From contig JAHLKC010000094.1 of assembly GCA_025449115.1 (NCBI GenBank), forward strand, positions 62,001 through 126,000: DNA of 64,000 nt, read 5' to 3'. The notes beneath the pieces are model-generated. The model did not search any database, was not told the DNA's origin, and saw only the letters and a program-made list of their open reading frames with translations. Positions 14,860-28,974 of the stretch are shown one piece after another (the first letter of the stretch is position 1; each line of letters starts with the position of its first letter). Made by a program: the position numbers and the translations under genes. The DNA is from Chytridium lagenaria. Taxonomy: Eukaryota; Chytridiomycota; Chytridiomycetes; Chytridiales; Chytridiaceae.

Positions 14860-17794
14860 TTACATAGCTTCAACCTGCCCCAACATCCCTTCCATACCCT
14901 CCGCAATGACCCCCAACCCATTAGGTGGAGACAAAGGCTCAGGCACCTCCAAAATCGGCGGTGGAATCAACGGCGACCCGGCCCCAGTAGGCGTCACGGA
15001 TCCTTCCTTCCCTCTCGCACCCACAAGCGGACTCCTGATAGCATGTTGCTGAAAGATGAGTTCAAGTCCCGACAGCGAGCTTGACCTGGCTCTCTGGAAC
15101 AACGGGAGATCGGTTGGCGCTGGTGTGGTGAGGGATGTGGCGAGGGAGTTGTGGAGATGACGGTGGAGAGGGGATGCAGAGGATGAAGAGGCGGAGGGAG
15201 GCACTGGACGACCCTTTGCGGCGAGGGTGAGGTTGGGGCAGGATTGACGACGACCAGAGGAGATAGGGTTTGGGAAGATGGAGGACGGGGCTGTTGAGAG
15301 GGATGAGGTTGCGGAGGGTGGGGAGGAGAGGGAGGGAGTTGTGAGGCCTGATGAGGTGGGGTAGGCGGTGGAGGTACTGTGAGGTGTTGTTGCGCTGAAA
15401 AGGGTAGGGTTCCCACGCATGTTCGCGAAATCGGTGAGAATGGGTGGAAGGTTTGGACCAGTGGGTTGATCGATGGTGAGGGTTGGGATACTTGATGTTG
15501 TGGATTTCGGCGTATCCATGTCGTTAAATCCGAGGTCCATTGGCATTTCCATAGAGGAGGAGGTGGAGATGGGTGTCATAAGGGATGCAGGAAGACCCAC
15601 GTGTGGACTGAGAAGAGATCTAAAGTTGATTTCGGACGTGTTGCTGGCGGCGGACGCTGTCGAGGTCATGTCGGATGGAGTCATGGTGGTCGTAGAGGAC
15701 ATGAGAGGGGAACCTTGTGACGGGATCAGGCCAGCCTGAGCCGCGGCAGCACCTGCAGACGTGTGAGGGACCATGGCGAGGAAGGAGAGGATAACGGGGT
15801 CAGACGCGGCGGTAAAAAGTTGATGCCTTCTACAGATTGAGGCTTGAGCGCCTTCGGTAAAATCGTCACAGGGGACCCAGATGGATTGTCCTGTTCCCAT
15901 TCGAACCTCTTTTGAAAAAGCGGGTTGGGTGGCAATATCAATAGTGAGGATCGCGACGTTTGCCGTGTGTCTTCCAACAGACACGTCCAAAATAGAAAAT
16001 AGCGGAACCTCCATTTGAAAGCCGTAGGTAGACTCGACAACCATCCATCTAAGAGTTCGCCTGACGGGATCCAAAGCGCAAATAAGATCACCTTGTGTCA
16101 TTGAAATGCGACGCCACGTGCCGATAGCGATAGAAGATGCCTTGAAAGTTTCACAGTACATAAGACCAGCATCGTTTGGCTGTGGCACTAGACTTGATGC
16201 AGCAGCAGCAGCTGAAGATGTGGCGACGGCAGCAGCAGCGGCAGCCATTGAATACGCGTTGTTGTTATTGTTCTTTGTGCTGATATCTAAAATGTGTGCG
16301 TGATAAACAAAGATTAGTAATAAATACTTAATGTCCGAAATGAATAACTTTAAGAAATAGAAGAACATGGAATAAACTATAGACTATAGGCATAAGGTAG
16401 AGAGAGAGTGTTTAGACATGCAACTTGGCATTTGTGCCATGGTTATGTCGGTAACACAATGCCGCAACTCTTGTACTACCAAGTTTATCTGTCATGATCC
16501 TTAATTCTTGGCTTTGAGGGTGAGAGGGTGACTGACTGGTTCTTTGGAAGGATCAAAAGAACTACAAGAGATAACACAAACAAACACAGCCTCATTCACT
16601 CTTGTGACTTTTTGATATCACTGACATCTCTCCATTCAATTCCAACTGACTGACAAACTGACTAACAAACTAACTAACAAACTAACTAACTAGACTAGAT
16701 ACATCAACCAGAATGGAATGTGTATAGAAATAGCCGACAGAGAGAAGAAAGAGGGGAGGGGGTGAATCAGATAGAGATCAGAAAGAAAGTAAAGAGTCCT
16801 TAAATATACTATACAAAAATCATCCTCTGGAATGTAACCCATCCCATCCCATAGCCCATGATATTCCAATATCTTCCATTCAAAAAACACTCGAACTCAG
16901 TAAATTATACCATGTCCCACATCTAATTACAAAAAAATAAACCTACAAAAACAAAAACTACAAAAAAAAACAGTAAAAAGGCAACAACTCAAATCATACC
17001 TGGCATCGAAAACCTCCTCGCGCTCATCAAACCAGAGGCACCGCCTGCAGCACCTCCAAGAGTCTCTGAATCAAGAAGCGACCGAGCCATCGACGCTGAA
17101 GCCGTATTCGACAATGTGCTCGAAAGTGAACTGAAATTGGTCGTGCTACTGTGTCTTCTACCTCCAGCAGTAGGTGTCCTTGGTGTCATGGGTGAATCAG
17201 AGGCAGATCCGTTCCCATCCATCCCTCCATCGGTATTCTGTTGCTCAAGCGCTAACATCTTTTTTTGACGCGCACGACGGTTTTGGAACCAGATCTAAAA
17301 GTATCATTTGAAAAGAGGTTATAAATAATTGGCAATGTTATAACGTTGGTATAATGTACTTAAAACATAAAAGAATGGGATAGACAAAGAGTAAATTCAG
17401 ACATATATGAGACAAGGCTTACCTGAACGCATCGCTCATTCAAGTGCACCTTTTCTGAAATAACTTTCCTTGCTTTACTTGTCGGTTTGGGGCAAGCCTG
17501 AAACGAACTTTCCAATATCGCCAATTGCGATTTCGATGCATGAATCCTCTTTTTCCTAGTGTCCTTCCCAGCCATTCCAATTGGCGGCTGATTCAACGGC
17601 AACCCATGCATCATGCTTCTCTGATAACTCTGCATCAAGGCTGGGTGGATTTGCTGTTGATACATGATGGATTGCTGCTGTTGCTGTTGCTGTTGTTGTT
17701 GGAATTGCTGTTGTTGTTGCTGCTGGAGTTGTTGTTGTTGAAACTGGGTTTGAAGGGTGTGGGTCATTGCTGTTTCGGTCCCTGTGGGCATCAT
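14860..17794 (-). CDS. Homeodomain transcription factor, Phx1/Hoy1-like
   Basis: Exon 1 (from the double ATG at 17789-17794) encodes a Gln-rich tract, then the basic start of a homeodomain (KKRIHASKSQLAILESSF). An intron at about 17300-17420 separates this from recognition helix 3, IWFQNRRARQKKM. A Ser/Thr-rich linker follows. After a large intron (about 16289-16998) comes an Ala-rich stretch and a C-terminal region with IAIGTWRRISMTQGDLICALDP and a WMVVES..GFQMEVPLFSILDV strand pattern. This pattern is characteristic of fungal homeodomain proteins such as Phx1 and Hoy1. A long Ser/Thr/Pro tail ends at 14860. It should be nuclear and bind DNA; targets are unknown. The 5' end is uncertain because an open frame continues upstream to 17939 in another frame. 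The 710-bp intron is unusually long for this window. Confidence 0.8.
16644..16697. repeat. CTAACAAA simple tandem repeat
   Basis: Runs of ACTGACTGACAAA and CTAACTAACAAA within the long intron of the homeobox gene. Confidence 0.8.
17655..17748 (-). repeat. Poly-glutamine coding tract
   Basis: CAG/CAA-type triplets on the minus strand encode about 25 glutamines just N-terminal to the homeodomain. The plus strand reads as open poly-Leu, which I treat as a shadow. Confidence 0.85.
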
Positions 17795-18914
17795 TTGGAC
17801 CGGTAACCTTACGGAAGCCAGGATTGGGAGATAGGATTAGGCTCGATTGGAATTCGGTCGAGATGGCGAATGGAGGGGGGATAGGTTGCCTCACTGGGTG
17901 GGGACTTTCCGTAAATTTGAATGTTGATTCCACACCCAAAACACAGACTCTCTCTCACACAGAAACAATACAGAGTAGGCTATACTAGCCTTCGGAGAGA
18001 TAGAGTACAAAGGGGGGATACTCGGTGGTGGATGAGTTGAAAGGAATGTAATGAACGGCTTGAGGCAGACGGCACTCAGTGTGGCAACAAGTCGAAGGTT
18101 GAAAAACTGGTTGTACAACTGGGAGGGGGGGCAACGACTGTGAGGATGAAACAAGAAATAATGCCCCCCTGCTCTCTCCTCTCTTCCCAAAATCCCCCAT
18201 CAATGAATGATGACCTTTTCCTATTCTTCATCATGATCCATTTACTGGTTTTCTTTTTGTTTTTGAGTCTCTTGGGATGGTTTGTTTGTGTAATGTGGGT
18301 ACACCCTGTTCGGAATAGTATACATGTGGTTGAGTGTAGTGTGTAAGAAAGTATCTCTAAATAACATGCTTTAAACCTACCTCAGGCGAGCATTCTTTTA
18401 TTATTGTTCTTGTTGCTCATAGATAAAGTTACTGTTGAACTATTTATTTATTTATTTATTTATTTAATTAATGAATGAATGAATGAATGAATGAATAGCG
18501 CACATGTGTATACATAAATCCTAAGATGCCACTGCTGTAACCCTTTTATCTCACTGATCTGCATTCTTTAACTTTCTTGTTATGGCTATTTCTCTATTTT
18601 ACTTTAACTTTTTTCTTTCTTTCGTTACAGGTATTTATCTAAAATACTGAATATCAATATATTCTACAATAAGTAAATAATAATTATAAATATACATCTA
18701 AAGTATTTATTTATAAACGGAAACATTACCCCACTGAACTTCACAAGGCGTCAAGCTGCTCCATCAACAATTTTTTTTTTTCATTCCAACCAACCAAAAA
18801 ATAATCACAAAAAAACGTTGTCCCCTTTGTCTGATCCAGAGACAATCATCCCCCCCCCACCCCACCCATATCACTCTTTACAAAAAACTTCTTCCTGCAA
18901 AGCTACATCAAACC
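17795..18914. other. Divergent intergenic region with microsatellites
   Basis: Separates the homeobox gene (-) from UAP1 (+). It contains (TATT)n running into (GAAT)n at 18441-18496 and C-rich runs just upstream of the UAP1 ATG (18850-18868). Short open frames on both strands are not recognisable. Confidence 0.6.
18441..18496. repeat. TATT/GAAT tetranucleotide microsatellite
   Basis: Perfect TATT units followed directly by perfect GAAT units. Confidence 0.95.
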
Positions 18915-20706
<1,792 letters not shown>

Positions 20707-21632
20707 ATGGGCTAAGGGAGGGTGGTTTGTGTGCTGGTTTTTGTTCCGATTCCGTCTATCCCCCACCTTTTTTTTTTAGTCTCTACGGATTATGTTTCCT
20801 TTGCAGTCAAGAAGTCTGATGTGTTTGGTTTGGTTTTTTAAAAGAGATGCTTTATTTCTTTTGTTGGGTTTGCCCATACTTGTTTTTCTATTGGTTTTTT
20901 TATTTTCACTCTACCCGTTCAACGTGTTTTCCCTTCCATTGCAGTGATTGCTTTATGTTTTTTCTCTCTTCAAAACTTTTGTTTTACATACCAAATGTGA
21001 AAAAGTATGGAAATAAGCAGCGAGAATCCCTTTTCCTTATATATTACTTTCAGCCGACGTTGCGGAATGGTTCCTGTTCCGTTGTGGCTCTGTTCGGATG
21101 TCCTCTTTCTTGATGTACATCTGTAGCTTTTTGTCAACGACGCCCTCACTTCCAATGTTTGACGCATCATAGGAGTCGCGACGGAAGTAGTCGCAACGTC
21201 CCTTAATCAGTAGGACATCCGTCCACTCACTCAATCTTTTCTTTTTCTAGTTTTAGAACTATTGCACAAGAGAGTCACATGATGCTGATTGGAATTGTCA
21301 CCATTTCATGCACAAACTTTTTATTTTTGAGATCTGAGAGAGAGGAGAGCCCGCTGCTCTGATTACGTCACGTTTCTATTCTTCCTTCTCATTCTTTTTT
21401 CCTGTGGGTTTCCGCGTTCGATAACGATAGCGTACGATAAAACGGGAGTTACTTGCTTGGAGAGGATAAGGAGAGGTTAGAGGATACACAGCAACGCTAC
21501 GCATCCATCCATCCATTCATTCATACATTCATTCATCCATCCATCTCCTTTCTTCCATAGCGATTGCTTACTCCCTCGTTTTATTCGATCTTATAGCTCT
21601 CACCTAACCCATTTTCTTAATCATCCAGTCAG
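20707..21632. other. Intergenic spacer
   Basis: T-rich 3' flank of UAP1, then the promoter of the lipase-type gene. A CATC/CATT microsatellite lies at about 21502-21545. No supported gene. Confidence 0.6.
21502..21545. repeat. CATC/CATT microsatellite
   Basis: Short tandem units of CATC and CATT upstream of the lipase-type gene. Confidence 0.85.
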
Positions 21633-24558
21633 ATGATCGACCATATCCTTGGTCGTCCTTCAGCTGGCTGGAAACGCAGTCTAGTCCTCCTCCTCACATT
21701 CCTCTCGTAAGGGCACCCTTAATTCTTTGCCCACACAAAAACTCACATTTCCATTCAAAGCGTTCAAGCGATCCGCAAGAGCGGCTTCGAACCCCCCTTT
21801 GTGGCTCTCCGGAAATGGAATCGATGGCTATGTAAGTCGACTTTTGGGATGATTATGATTGCTTATCGGCGGGTACAGCAAGAGTTCCACCTTGGAAAAT
21901 CGTGTTGGGGACGTTGACGGCTTCCTATGTCTCCAGCCATGCCTTATTGCTCCTGTTTTTGAATGGTGAGCCCCTTTTAAACATCGTCACCGATATCACT
22001 GACCGCCTTTTTATAGCGCCCGAGCCTCTTGCTAAGATGGTTTGTAAGATACCTTTTTCTCGGGATGCTGATTGTTCATTTTTTGGTTTTTAGTATACTA
22101 GGAACTTTTATAGAGCGACTTGGGTTTTGACGGCGTTGGATGCGGGGTTTTTTACGGCTATGCATATTAGGCCAGTGTTTTTAAGGGATTTCATGTCTAT
22201 GGTTTTCTTTGTTATGTACCTCTTTCATGCTGAAGCGCGGACGAGAAGGTGCATATATTTCTAATTCTTAATTTTGGTTCAGCTCTTCTTTGCTGCCTTC
22301 TCGTTAACCGCAAAGCGCATCGTGCACTAAATCAACATAACCAGGTTCGCAAATTCCGCTCCGTCGCCACTATCGACATCATGCGCGCGTCGTGGGAAAA
22401 ATCCCTTAACCCTTACCTTCGTCTCCTCACTTTTGCCGACCGCGGCTTCCTCCGTATCCGCCATGACGTCAAAATCCCCCGGCCCCTTCCTCCCTCCCCC
22501 ACTTACTTCTCCAACGGCACCTCTCCGCGACATTCCCGCACGTCTCTTTTCGCCGGAACGCGTGAGGAGCTGAAACACGCGACCTGCGTGATCCTCGATA
22601 TCCCTGGTGGAGGGTTTGTCGCGATGCACCGAAATGTCATGAGGATTTATCTGTCGACTTGGGCTCGTCAGACTAGAGTGCCGATTGTGTCGATTGATTA
22701 TGGGAGGCGCCAGGTACCTTATCATGGGCTTTGGAGGAGTGTTTTGATGCGTATAGGCTTTGGGTGGAGAGTAATGGAGTGTGGTTGGGTTGGAGGGTGG
22801 TATGTGACGGATAAGACGGGAGGATGCAGGCGAGAAGGAGCCTATTAAAATTATTATTGTGGGAGATTCGGCGTGAGTAACTTGTTTCCTCTTTTTTTCT
22901 TATTTTTTTTTTGATAGTTTTTTGTTGATTTCTGGTTATGCTCGTAGCTGAGGGGTTTTTTTCCGGTTGCGATTTCTTTCTTTTATTGACTATGTCTAGT
23001 GGAGTAAATTGGGCTGGACTACCATCAAATGCCTCGAGTCCACCACAATTCGCGTCCCGCCCCCGCAGTGTATCCTCATCTATCCTGTCTCAACATCGAC
23101 ATGGAATGCTGGTAAATATCTCTGTTTATCCTTCATAGCCCCGAACCTTACCCTCTTCCCCCAAAAGGATGCCCTCTGAGCAGATCCGGCTCTTCCGCGC
23201 CGAATCTAAAAAAGACATGTCCATGACTCGTGGTGGAGCTTCATTCTTCCACTCATGCGAATCACCTTTGGCTGTGCCGCTGCCGAGGAGTATTAATGTG
23301 TTGAAGAATGAGGTGGATCGGAGGGAGAGTTGGTATAGGATTTTTCGACGCATAATGATGATCCGGACCGGCGATTCCGTCGCGTTGTCGATACGAGTCG
23401 GATGAGTATTTTACGGATAGGTTGATTTCACCGGATGTGGGTTTTTATTGTATTTTTTTTCTTCTTCATTCCTTTTTTTCCCTTCCCCAACTCTTTTTTT
23501 TTCTTTTCTTTTTTTTCTCACTCTGGGAGTTTGTATTTGGTTCTTGGTATTCTTTTTTATTTGTACTGGTATGGGTTTAGTTTTGTTTTGTGGATTGTTG
23601 GCTTCTCTCTCGCAAGAGTTTATTGGCTAACCCTTTTTTTTCCATTAGTGCTTCGTGGAATGGCTCTTCTCTACTCGGCTCCTCTCCAAAACCCATTGAT
23701 TTTGATAAGACTACCATTTATCACCCGTGAGGCCCCCGACGAGATCCTTGCCCGTTTTCCTCGCACTTCCTCATTTGCGGTGAAAAGACCCTCTCGTCGA
23801 CGACATGGTGATTTTTGCCGGACGTTCCGTCAAGCGAAATAAAGCTCGTCGTGAATGGGAACGTCTCCGAGAACGTCAGGAACGCGATCAGACAGACACG
23901 ACGAACCGGGGTGACCTTTTCCACCAAGAGGGTCATCCGATGCCGTAAACCTTCAGTTCATTTCGATGGTGACACAAGCAGTAGCCCGACGGATTCTGGG
24001 AGTGAGGAGTTGCGAATTGTAATGACATATATGGATCATCATGTGTTTCATCGGGATCCGGATACCATGGTCCGAGTCAAGATTTTGGAGGGGATGTCAC
24101 ATGCTATTTTGCAGATGGCGGCGGTGCTCCCTGAAGCCAAGCAGATGGCGACGTTGTTGAGTGATTGGGCCTTGGAGTTGTTTGAGGATGATGAAAGTGT
24201 GCAGCAGGTTGGGTTGACACCTGGGGATGAGGCGCAGAGTCTTACGGATTATTTGATGAAGGGGGTGACGGGACATGGTCGTCAACCGCCCAATCATGCG
24301 GAGGGATTGAAAGTTCCGATGCAGTTGGCGCCGCCGAGATCTGTGATGGGGGCTTTGGGGGGTACGACTTCGGAGGAGCTGTTGGAGAGGTCGGCTTTGA
24401 GGGTGAGTACGAGTGGGGCGACGGTTGTGGGGAGTCGAGGGGGGAGTCCGAGGATGCAGAGGGCGAGGTTGGGGGTTAAGAGTGGGGAGGAGAAGGTGAC
24501 GGAGAAGAATTTCTTGGAGAGGAGGAATAAGGCGTTGGCGGATAATTACGATATTTAG
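21633..24558 (+). CDS. Hormone-sensitive-lipase-type alpha/beta hydrolase
   Basis: The ATG at 21633 starts MIDHILGRPSAGW. Several short exons with hydrophobic, membrane-like segments follow (LTASYVSSHALLLLFLN; FFTAMHIRPVFL; MVFFVMYLF). The hydrolase core then begins: LDIPGGGFVAMH is the oxyanion-hole HGGG region with Pro in place of the usual His. The nucleophile segment IKIIIVGDSA is at about 22850-22872, just before an intron. The acid region CGEKDPLVDDMVIFAGR lies at about 23780-23825, and the catalytic His is in ILEGMSHAILQMAA (24090). It probably cleaves acyl esters of lipids at a membrane. Frames break repeatedly between 22700 and 22860 and near 23350 and 23775, each by one base, with recognisable family sequence on both sides. 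Either the copy is decaying or this stretch is poorly sequenced. The substrate cannot be told. Confidence 0.75.
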
Positions 24559-24807
24559 AGGGATACTTTTTTTTTGTGTGGGTGATTTGGAGGGGGGAGG
24601 GTGCCATAAATCATTACAATATATTTCAAGTTTGTTGTTCTTTGGTTATATTCTATTTGTGTGAAGTGATATTTGCGTAGGTATTATTTAGGGGAATGCA
24701 GTTTAAAGAACTTGCGAGGTCGCGTTATTCTCATTTACTTTCTCTCTTCTATGTTCCGTCCTTAATGTTCGGACATAATTTTTTTGAGGACAAACCATCA
24801 GTTCATA

Positions 24808-27416
24808 ATGTCCTCCTTCTCGTCAGGTCCTACAATGTAAGCACACCTCACCTTAACCCCATTCATCAATACGCATAAAGAGATCCTCCAACATTAACTC
24901 TTCCATCAGAGCAAGACAACACCCCACATCCACCCTTACATCAACCGCATCAAGACCCAACGACCCCTTCCCAACCTCCGCACAAGTCATATCCACATAC
25001 AACCCCAATGCCGAAAACATACCCCCACATAACCATGCCGAGAGGAAACAGATGGACAAACACCTCACCCCTACTCCAACAGATATCACGCCTTCCCGAG
25101 ACTTTCAACACCTCTCTGTCGCTTGCAACATGCTCGAAGACCCGTTTTCGTCGGACCCTGTGTCAACCACACGGTTGTTTCAGGAAGTCAAAACCCCTGA
25201 TGTGAATACACCGGAAGAGATTAAAGTTTCAGGGGAAGGACGTGCGGAGTTGGGGAAAACAAAGAAAAAGAGTAACTACATTCCCCCATTTTTACCGTCT
25301 AATATTGGATTTTAGCTGTTCGTTACGTCCCATCACGATACATGGAGGCTGCGAAAACCGTGCGGAAAGATAAACTGTTACGGAGAAAACCGCGGTGAAG
25401 CTGAAGGTGGTGAGACCTGTGAGGATGGCGATTTCGGCGGGAACGCATAAAAAGACGAGAGGAAATCGCCAGAGACAATGGGGAGGTCTGGAAAGCTTGG
25501 GGGACGGAGGTGAGGAGGTTACCAAAGGATATGGAGGTTGCGGTTGCTGCGGAGGAGGGTGGGGTGGAGAAAAAGGGGAGAGTGACGACGGAGAATCGAG
25601 TGGGGAAGGAGGAAGGGGAGAGAGGGAAGGGGTTGTCTCCGGATGTTGTTAAACCGGTAGTGAGGGTTTTAAAGGATACAGGAAGTAAGCTTGTGAGGAG
25701 AACATCACCGAAAGGCTTTGAAGGTACTGTTGGCGGGACCGCGGCGGAAAGAAAGAACACAGAGACGAGATCAAGACTGTGTCTCAGCCTTTAGGAAAGG
25801 ATGAATCTACCGGAGTCGTGGCGTTGCTGCAAGAAGCAGTGCAGCGCCTCCCGCTGCAAAGAAGGAAGGAATGACAGTGCTTGCGAGATTAAAAGAGGTT
25901 GTTCCAGTAAACATGGATTCAGGCACAGGAGGAAAAGTCGATCCAAAGGAGCAGAATGAGAATGGAACGACACAACCGCGAGCAGTGATGTCTGGACATG
26001 AAGAGAAGGGGAATATCACGGCTAAAGTCGAGACCCGTGGATTGGAGGCACGGATATCCCCACCTAAAATGAATCACGCTGCAAGTGCCTTTGAGTTTGT
26101 TATGGAAGAACATGTCACCCACCCTGTACATAAAAATTCGAGACCACCCCTAAAGACTTCTGCAATATCTACAGCTGTGAAAGAGACCGTTGGAAGTAAA
26201 GCGCGACTTGGGGGTCGGCGAACTGCGACTCACGACAAACCACCACCACCACCTTCCTCCGACAATGTTGCTTCTTCTCGAGCCACAACCTCGCACTCGC
26301 ATTCTGATACCGCTGCTTTAAATCACGATAGTCTTCACCATATGCCTGCGCCCAAAAGACCCCCTGATGCATCTCACGATATTGCTGCAGAGGTTGCTGG
26401 GCTTTTGCCAGAGAAAATCGCGGAGGAGACGATGGTTGCAAAGGCGAGACTTGTGCAATGGGCGTTTTTGAAGGCGAGAGCTGATCATGCGTTTGAAAAG
26501 AGGAAGGAGAAGGCGGAAGTGAGTTTTTTTTTTGTTTTTTTTTTTTTTTTTTTTTTTTTTTTGACCGCATCTATTTTTTGTTTGGAGGATAGTTATTGAC
26601 GAGTATGCCTTTTTTTTGGGGGGTGTAGACGCAGATTCTTTTGGCTTGGTCGTTGTTGCAACAAAAGCGAGCGGAGAGGGATAGATTGAGGAATGAGATT
26701 AATGTGAGGGTGAGGTTGAAGGAGCTTTTGGAGCAACTTGGCGGACAGGTAACGTTTATATTTCATAGAATATTTTGCTTTTCCGTTTGTTTGTTTTTTG
26801 TTTTTTTGTTTTTTTTGTAAGGGAGGCTTTAGTTCTTATGGTTATCTGGTTTCATTTTCTTACCCGCCTTTTTTTTATACGATGTTTCGACAGTCTGTCT
26901 TCCTTGAAGCGATGGAAGCTGTCTCTGCGACTTTTAGGCAACGGTATAGCCGTCTTGTGGCGTTTGTGCAAACGCAAGCGCAGCAGGTGCACATCAAGGG
27001 CGGGGCAATCACTGACACAGGTTTGTGTAGATTCGTTGACGAAACTGTGATGTTTTGATGAAGTTTTTTTCAACTCACTCCTGCTTTTTTATTACGTACA
27101 GGGAAGATTAAAGAAATCGTTGATGAAGCTGCGAGCCTCGTCTCTGAAATTCTTGAGGAGAGGAAGGTTTCTCTGTCACAGGTGAGGGCGTATTTTTTTT
27201 TTTGTAAAAAAAAAATCATACTTTTTCGTTAGTGTTTTTTTAAGTTAGTCCATTCATAGGTTTCGGCCATCGCGCAAGCCTACAAGGAGCTTCGTGAACT
27301 TCAGGATGGAATAAGGGCAAGGGAAGCTTCTTGTGAAGGGTTGGAGAGGACGATTGAAGATGCATCGTTGCTGCGACAGAGTTATGAGGTTGAGCTGATG
27401 CAGCTGCAGAGATGAT
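24808..27416 (+). CDS. HAUS8/AUG8-like augmin subunit (candidate)
   Basis: Augmin recruits gamma-tubulin to the sides of existing microtubules in mitosis, and HAUS8/AUG8 is its microtubule-binding subunit. Exon 1 (ATG at 24808) joins across a short intron to a basic, Ser/Pro-rich disordered half. That half includes the VRYVPSRYMEAAK segment, like the SRY motif near the HAUS8 N-terminus. The C-terminal half matches the AUG8 pattern: ARLVQWAFLKARADHAFEKRK (compare plant QWRF), then ILLAWSLLQQKRAERDRLRNE, EAMEAVSATFRQRYSRL, HIKGGAITDTGKIKEIVDEA and a final coiled coil. Introns lie at about 26521-26627, 26750-26893, 27020-27102 and 27181-27259; the first contains a long poly-T run. Frames break between 25390 and 25860. 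The call depends on the C-terminal order of motifs. Confidence 0.6.
26523..26561 (+). repeat. Poly-T run within an intron
   Basis: A T run of almost 40 bases with one G interruption, inside an intron of the HAUS8-like gene. The exact length is unreliable in any sequencing technology. Confidence 0.9.
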
Positions 27417-27866
27417 CTGTTAATGAGGATTTTTGAGAGAAAACAAAAACAAAACTAATAATGTGTTGGCAACTCTTTGGTTTCTTTTGTGATTTGTTTA
27501 TTGGTGATGTTATGTTTTGGAATAGAAATGTAAAGAATCGGTGGTGTTGGAAATGAACATGACGTACAGTTGTGCGGATGATTTCCGAACGAGACCTAAA
27601 GGAATGACGACATTCGGGGTGAGACATCCCAGGTTGAATGTACGATGTCGCTTGTCGAGGAACGCAATTCAACTTGGGGACGAGGACGTCCTTACATTCG
27701 GTAGGTATCACCCAATTGTGTTCTTTGACAGGTTGACAAGGAAAAGTGCAATCTTTGATCCCAAAACAAAGCATCCCAGCAGTCATCTTCATACAAGCAG
27801 ACGAGTGCTCGTCATTAAACACCAAACGAGTTTACCAACCAAACCAGCACCATATTTTTTCGTAGA
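27417..27866. other. Intergenic, no supported gene
   Basis: Both strands have an open frame here (plus 27541 on; minus to 27382). Neither resembles a known family, and the two overlap, so at most one could be real. Confidence 0.4.
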
Positions 27867-28974
27867 ATGCAGAGGGCGCAAAGAGCCCTGCCCGGAGTTG
27901 GATCTCCATTGGGCTCACTATCATTGTTTTGCTGGTGATGTTGTCGTTTTGGCTATCAGCTGCTCCGAAGGATGGGGCGAGAAGGGTCAATGGCCGTTCA
28001 AGGATGAGATTGAGTATGAGGGAAATTCGCAGAGTATACCAGGTTTGTTTTGCCGTTGGTCGTCCGTTTCCTGTTGAACTGACATTTCCAATCTTTGATT
28101 CAAGCTGGCGCAAGTGTGGGATCACATAAACGGACTCATACGGCCATCACTCGACGGAACAAGGCATCACAAACGGTGGTCTCGAAACAGCTCAATAATG
28201 GTTTAACAGTATCAGTGACGCCCAAATTCCCGTCAGATATGGACGTTCTGGGGGATTCCAATCCACCCGAGTTCGTCAGAGATTGCATTCACGGATGGAA
28301 GAAACGAACCCGCATTATAACGTCACTGTCATCACCACCGACACTATCTCGCAACATGTCCGCATACCCATACTTCAAAGGCACACATGGAGTCTATGCT
28401 TGTTCAGCACCTTGCGGATTGGGTCCGTGTCGCCGTGCTTCAAGAACAAGGTGGGATCTGGATGGATGCGAGCATCATGCTGACTGGGAGCATGGATAAG
28501 ATTCTCGAGAATCAAGAGAAGAATCAAGCTGAGGAGCTTGTCTATCTCATGCCGTCTTACACCACCATCCAGAAATCCCGTCACGGATAATTGGTTCATT
28601 GCAAGTGTCCACAAGGACAATACATCACGGCATGGTTTAATGAGCTCAACAAGCATTCTGCAATTTCGGCATGAAGGACACATACCTTGATTACTCAAAG
28701 AGCAGTACGGTGAAGTCCGATACCAACGTATGGTTCAAAACATGAAGGAAGCAGGGTACCTTAAATCTCTGATCGCGTCGACAAAGCTTCTGGAAATCGA
28801 TCAAATCCCGTTGCCTTACTATGAGTCTGCCACAGACCCGATCGTCCCATGAGCCTGCATGAGAAGCTAAATTGGAACGTGACAGCTCTCGCTGAGGCGT
28901 TGCTGGCGCCGTGGCCTGTAAATGTCCCTGTCCCGCCTATGGTGAAACTTCGCAAGTACGAGAGTCCTACATGA
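27867..28974 (+). pseudogene. Caps_synth-type glycosyltransferase, frameshifted
   Basis: A type II Golgi-type layout is visible. A short basic N-terminus is followed by the membrane anchor WISIGLTIIVLLVMLSFWL (about 27900-27955), a stem, and an intron at about 28041-28106. The catalytic part reads, across frames, PPEFVRDCIHGWKKR.NPHYNVTVITTDTISQHV, then ADWVRVAVLQEQGGIWMDASI (DXD-like WMDAS at about 28460) and a downstream ITAWFNELNKHS segment (about 28625-28655). This is the order of the capsular polysaccharide synthesis / GT32-like family that transfers sugars to lumenal acceptors. At least five frame changes are needed. Some sit at short runs and could be errors, but the density is higher than in neighbouring genes, so real decay is possible. 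The C-terminus may extend to about 29080 in another frame. Confidence 0.6.

Noticed and set aside
17525..17806. Leu-rich open frame on the plus strand
   Set aside because: Antisense of the poly-Gln tract of the homeobox gene.
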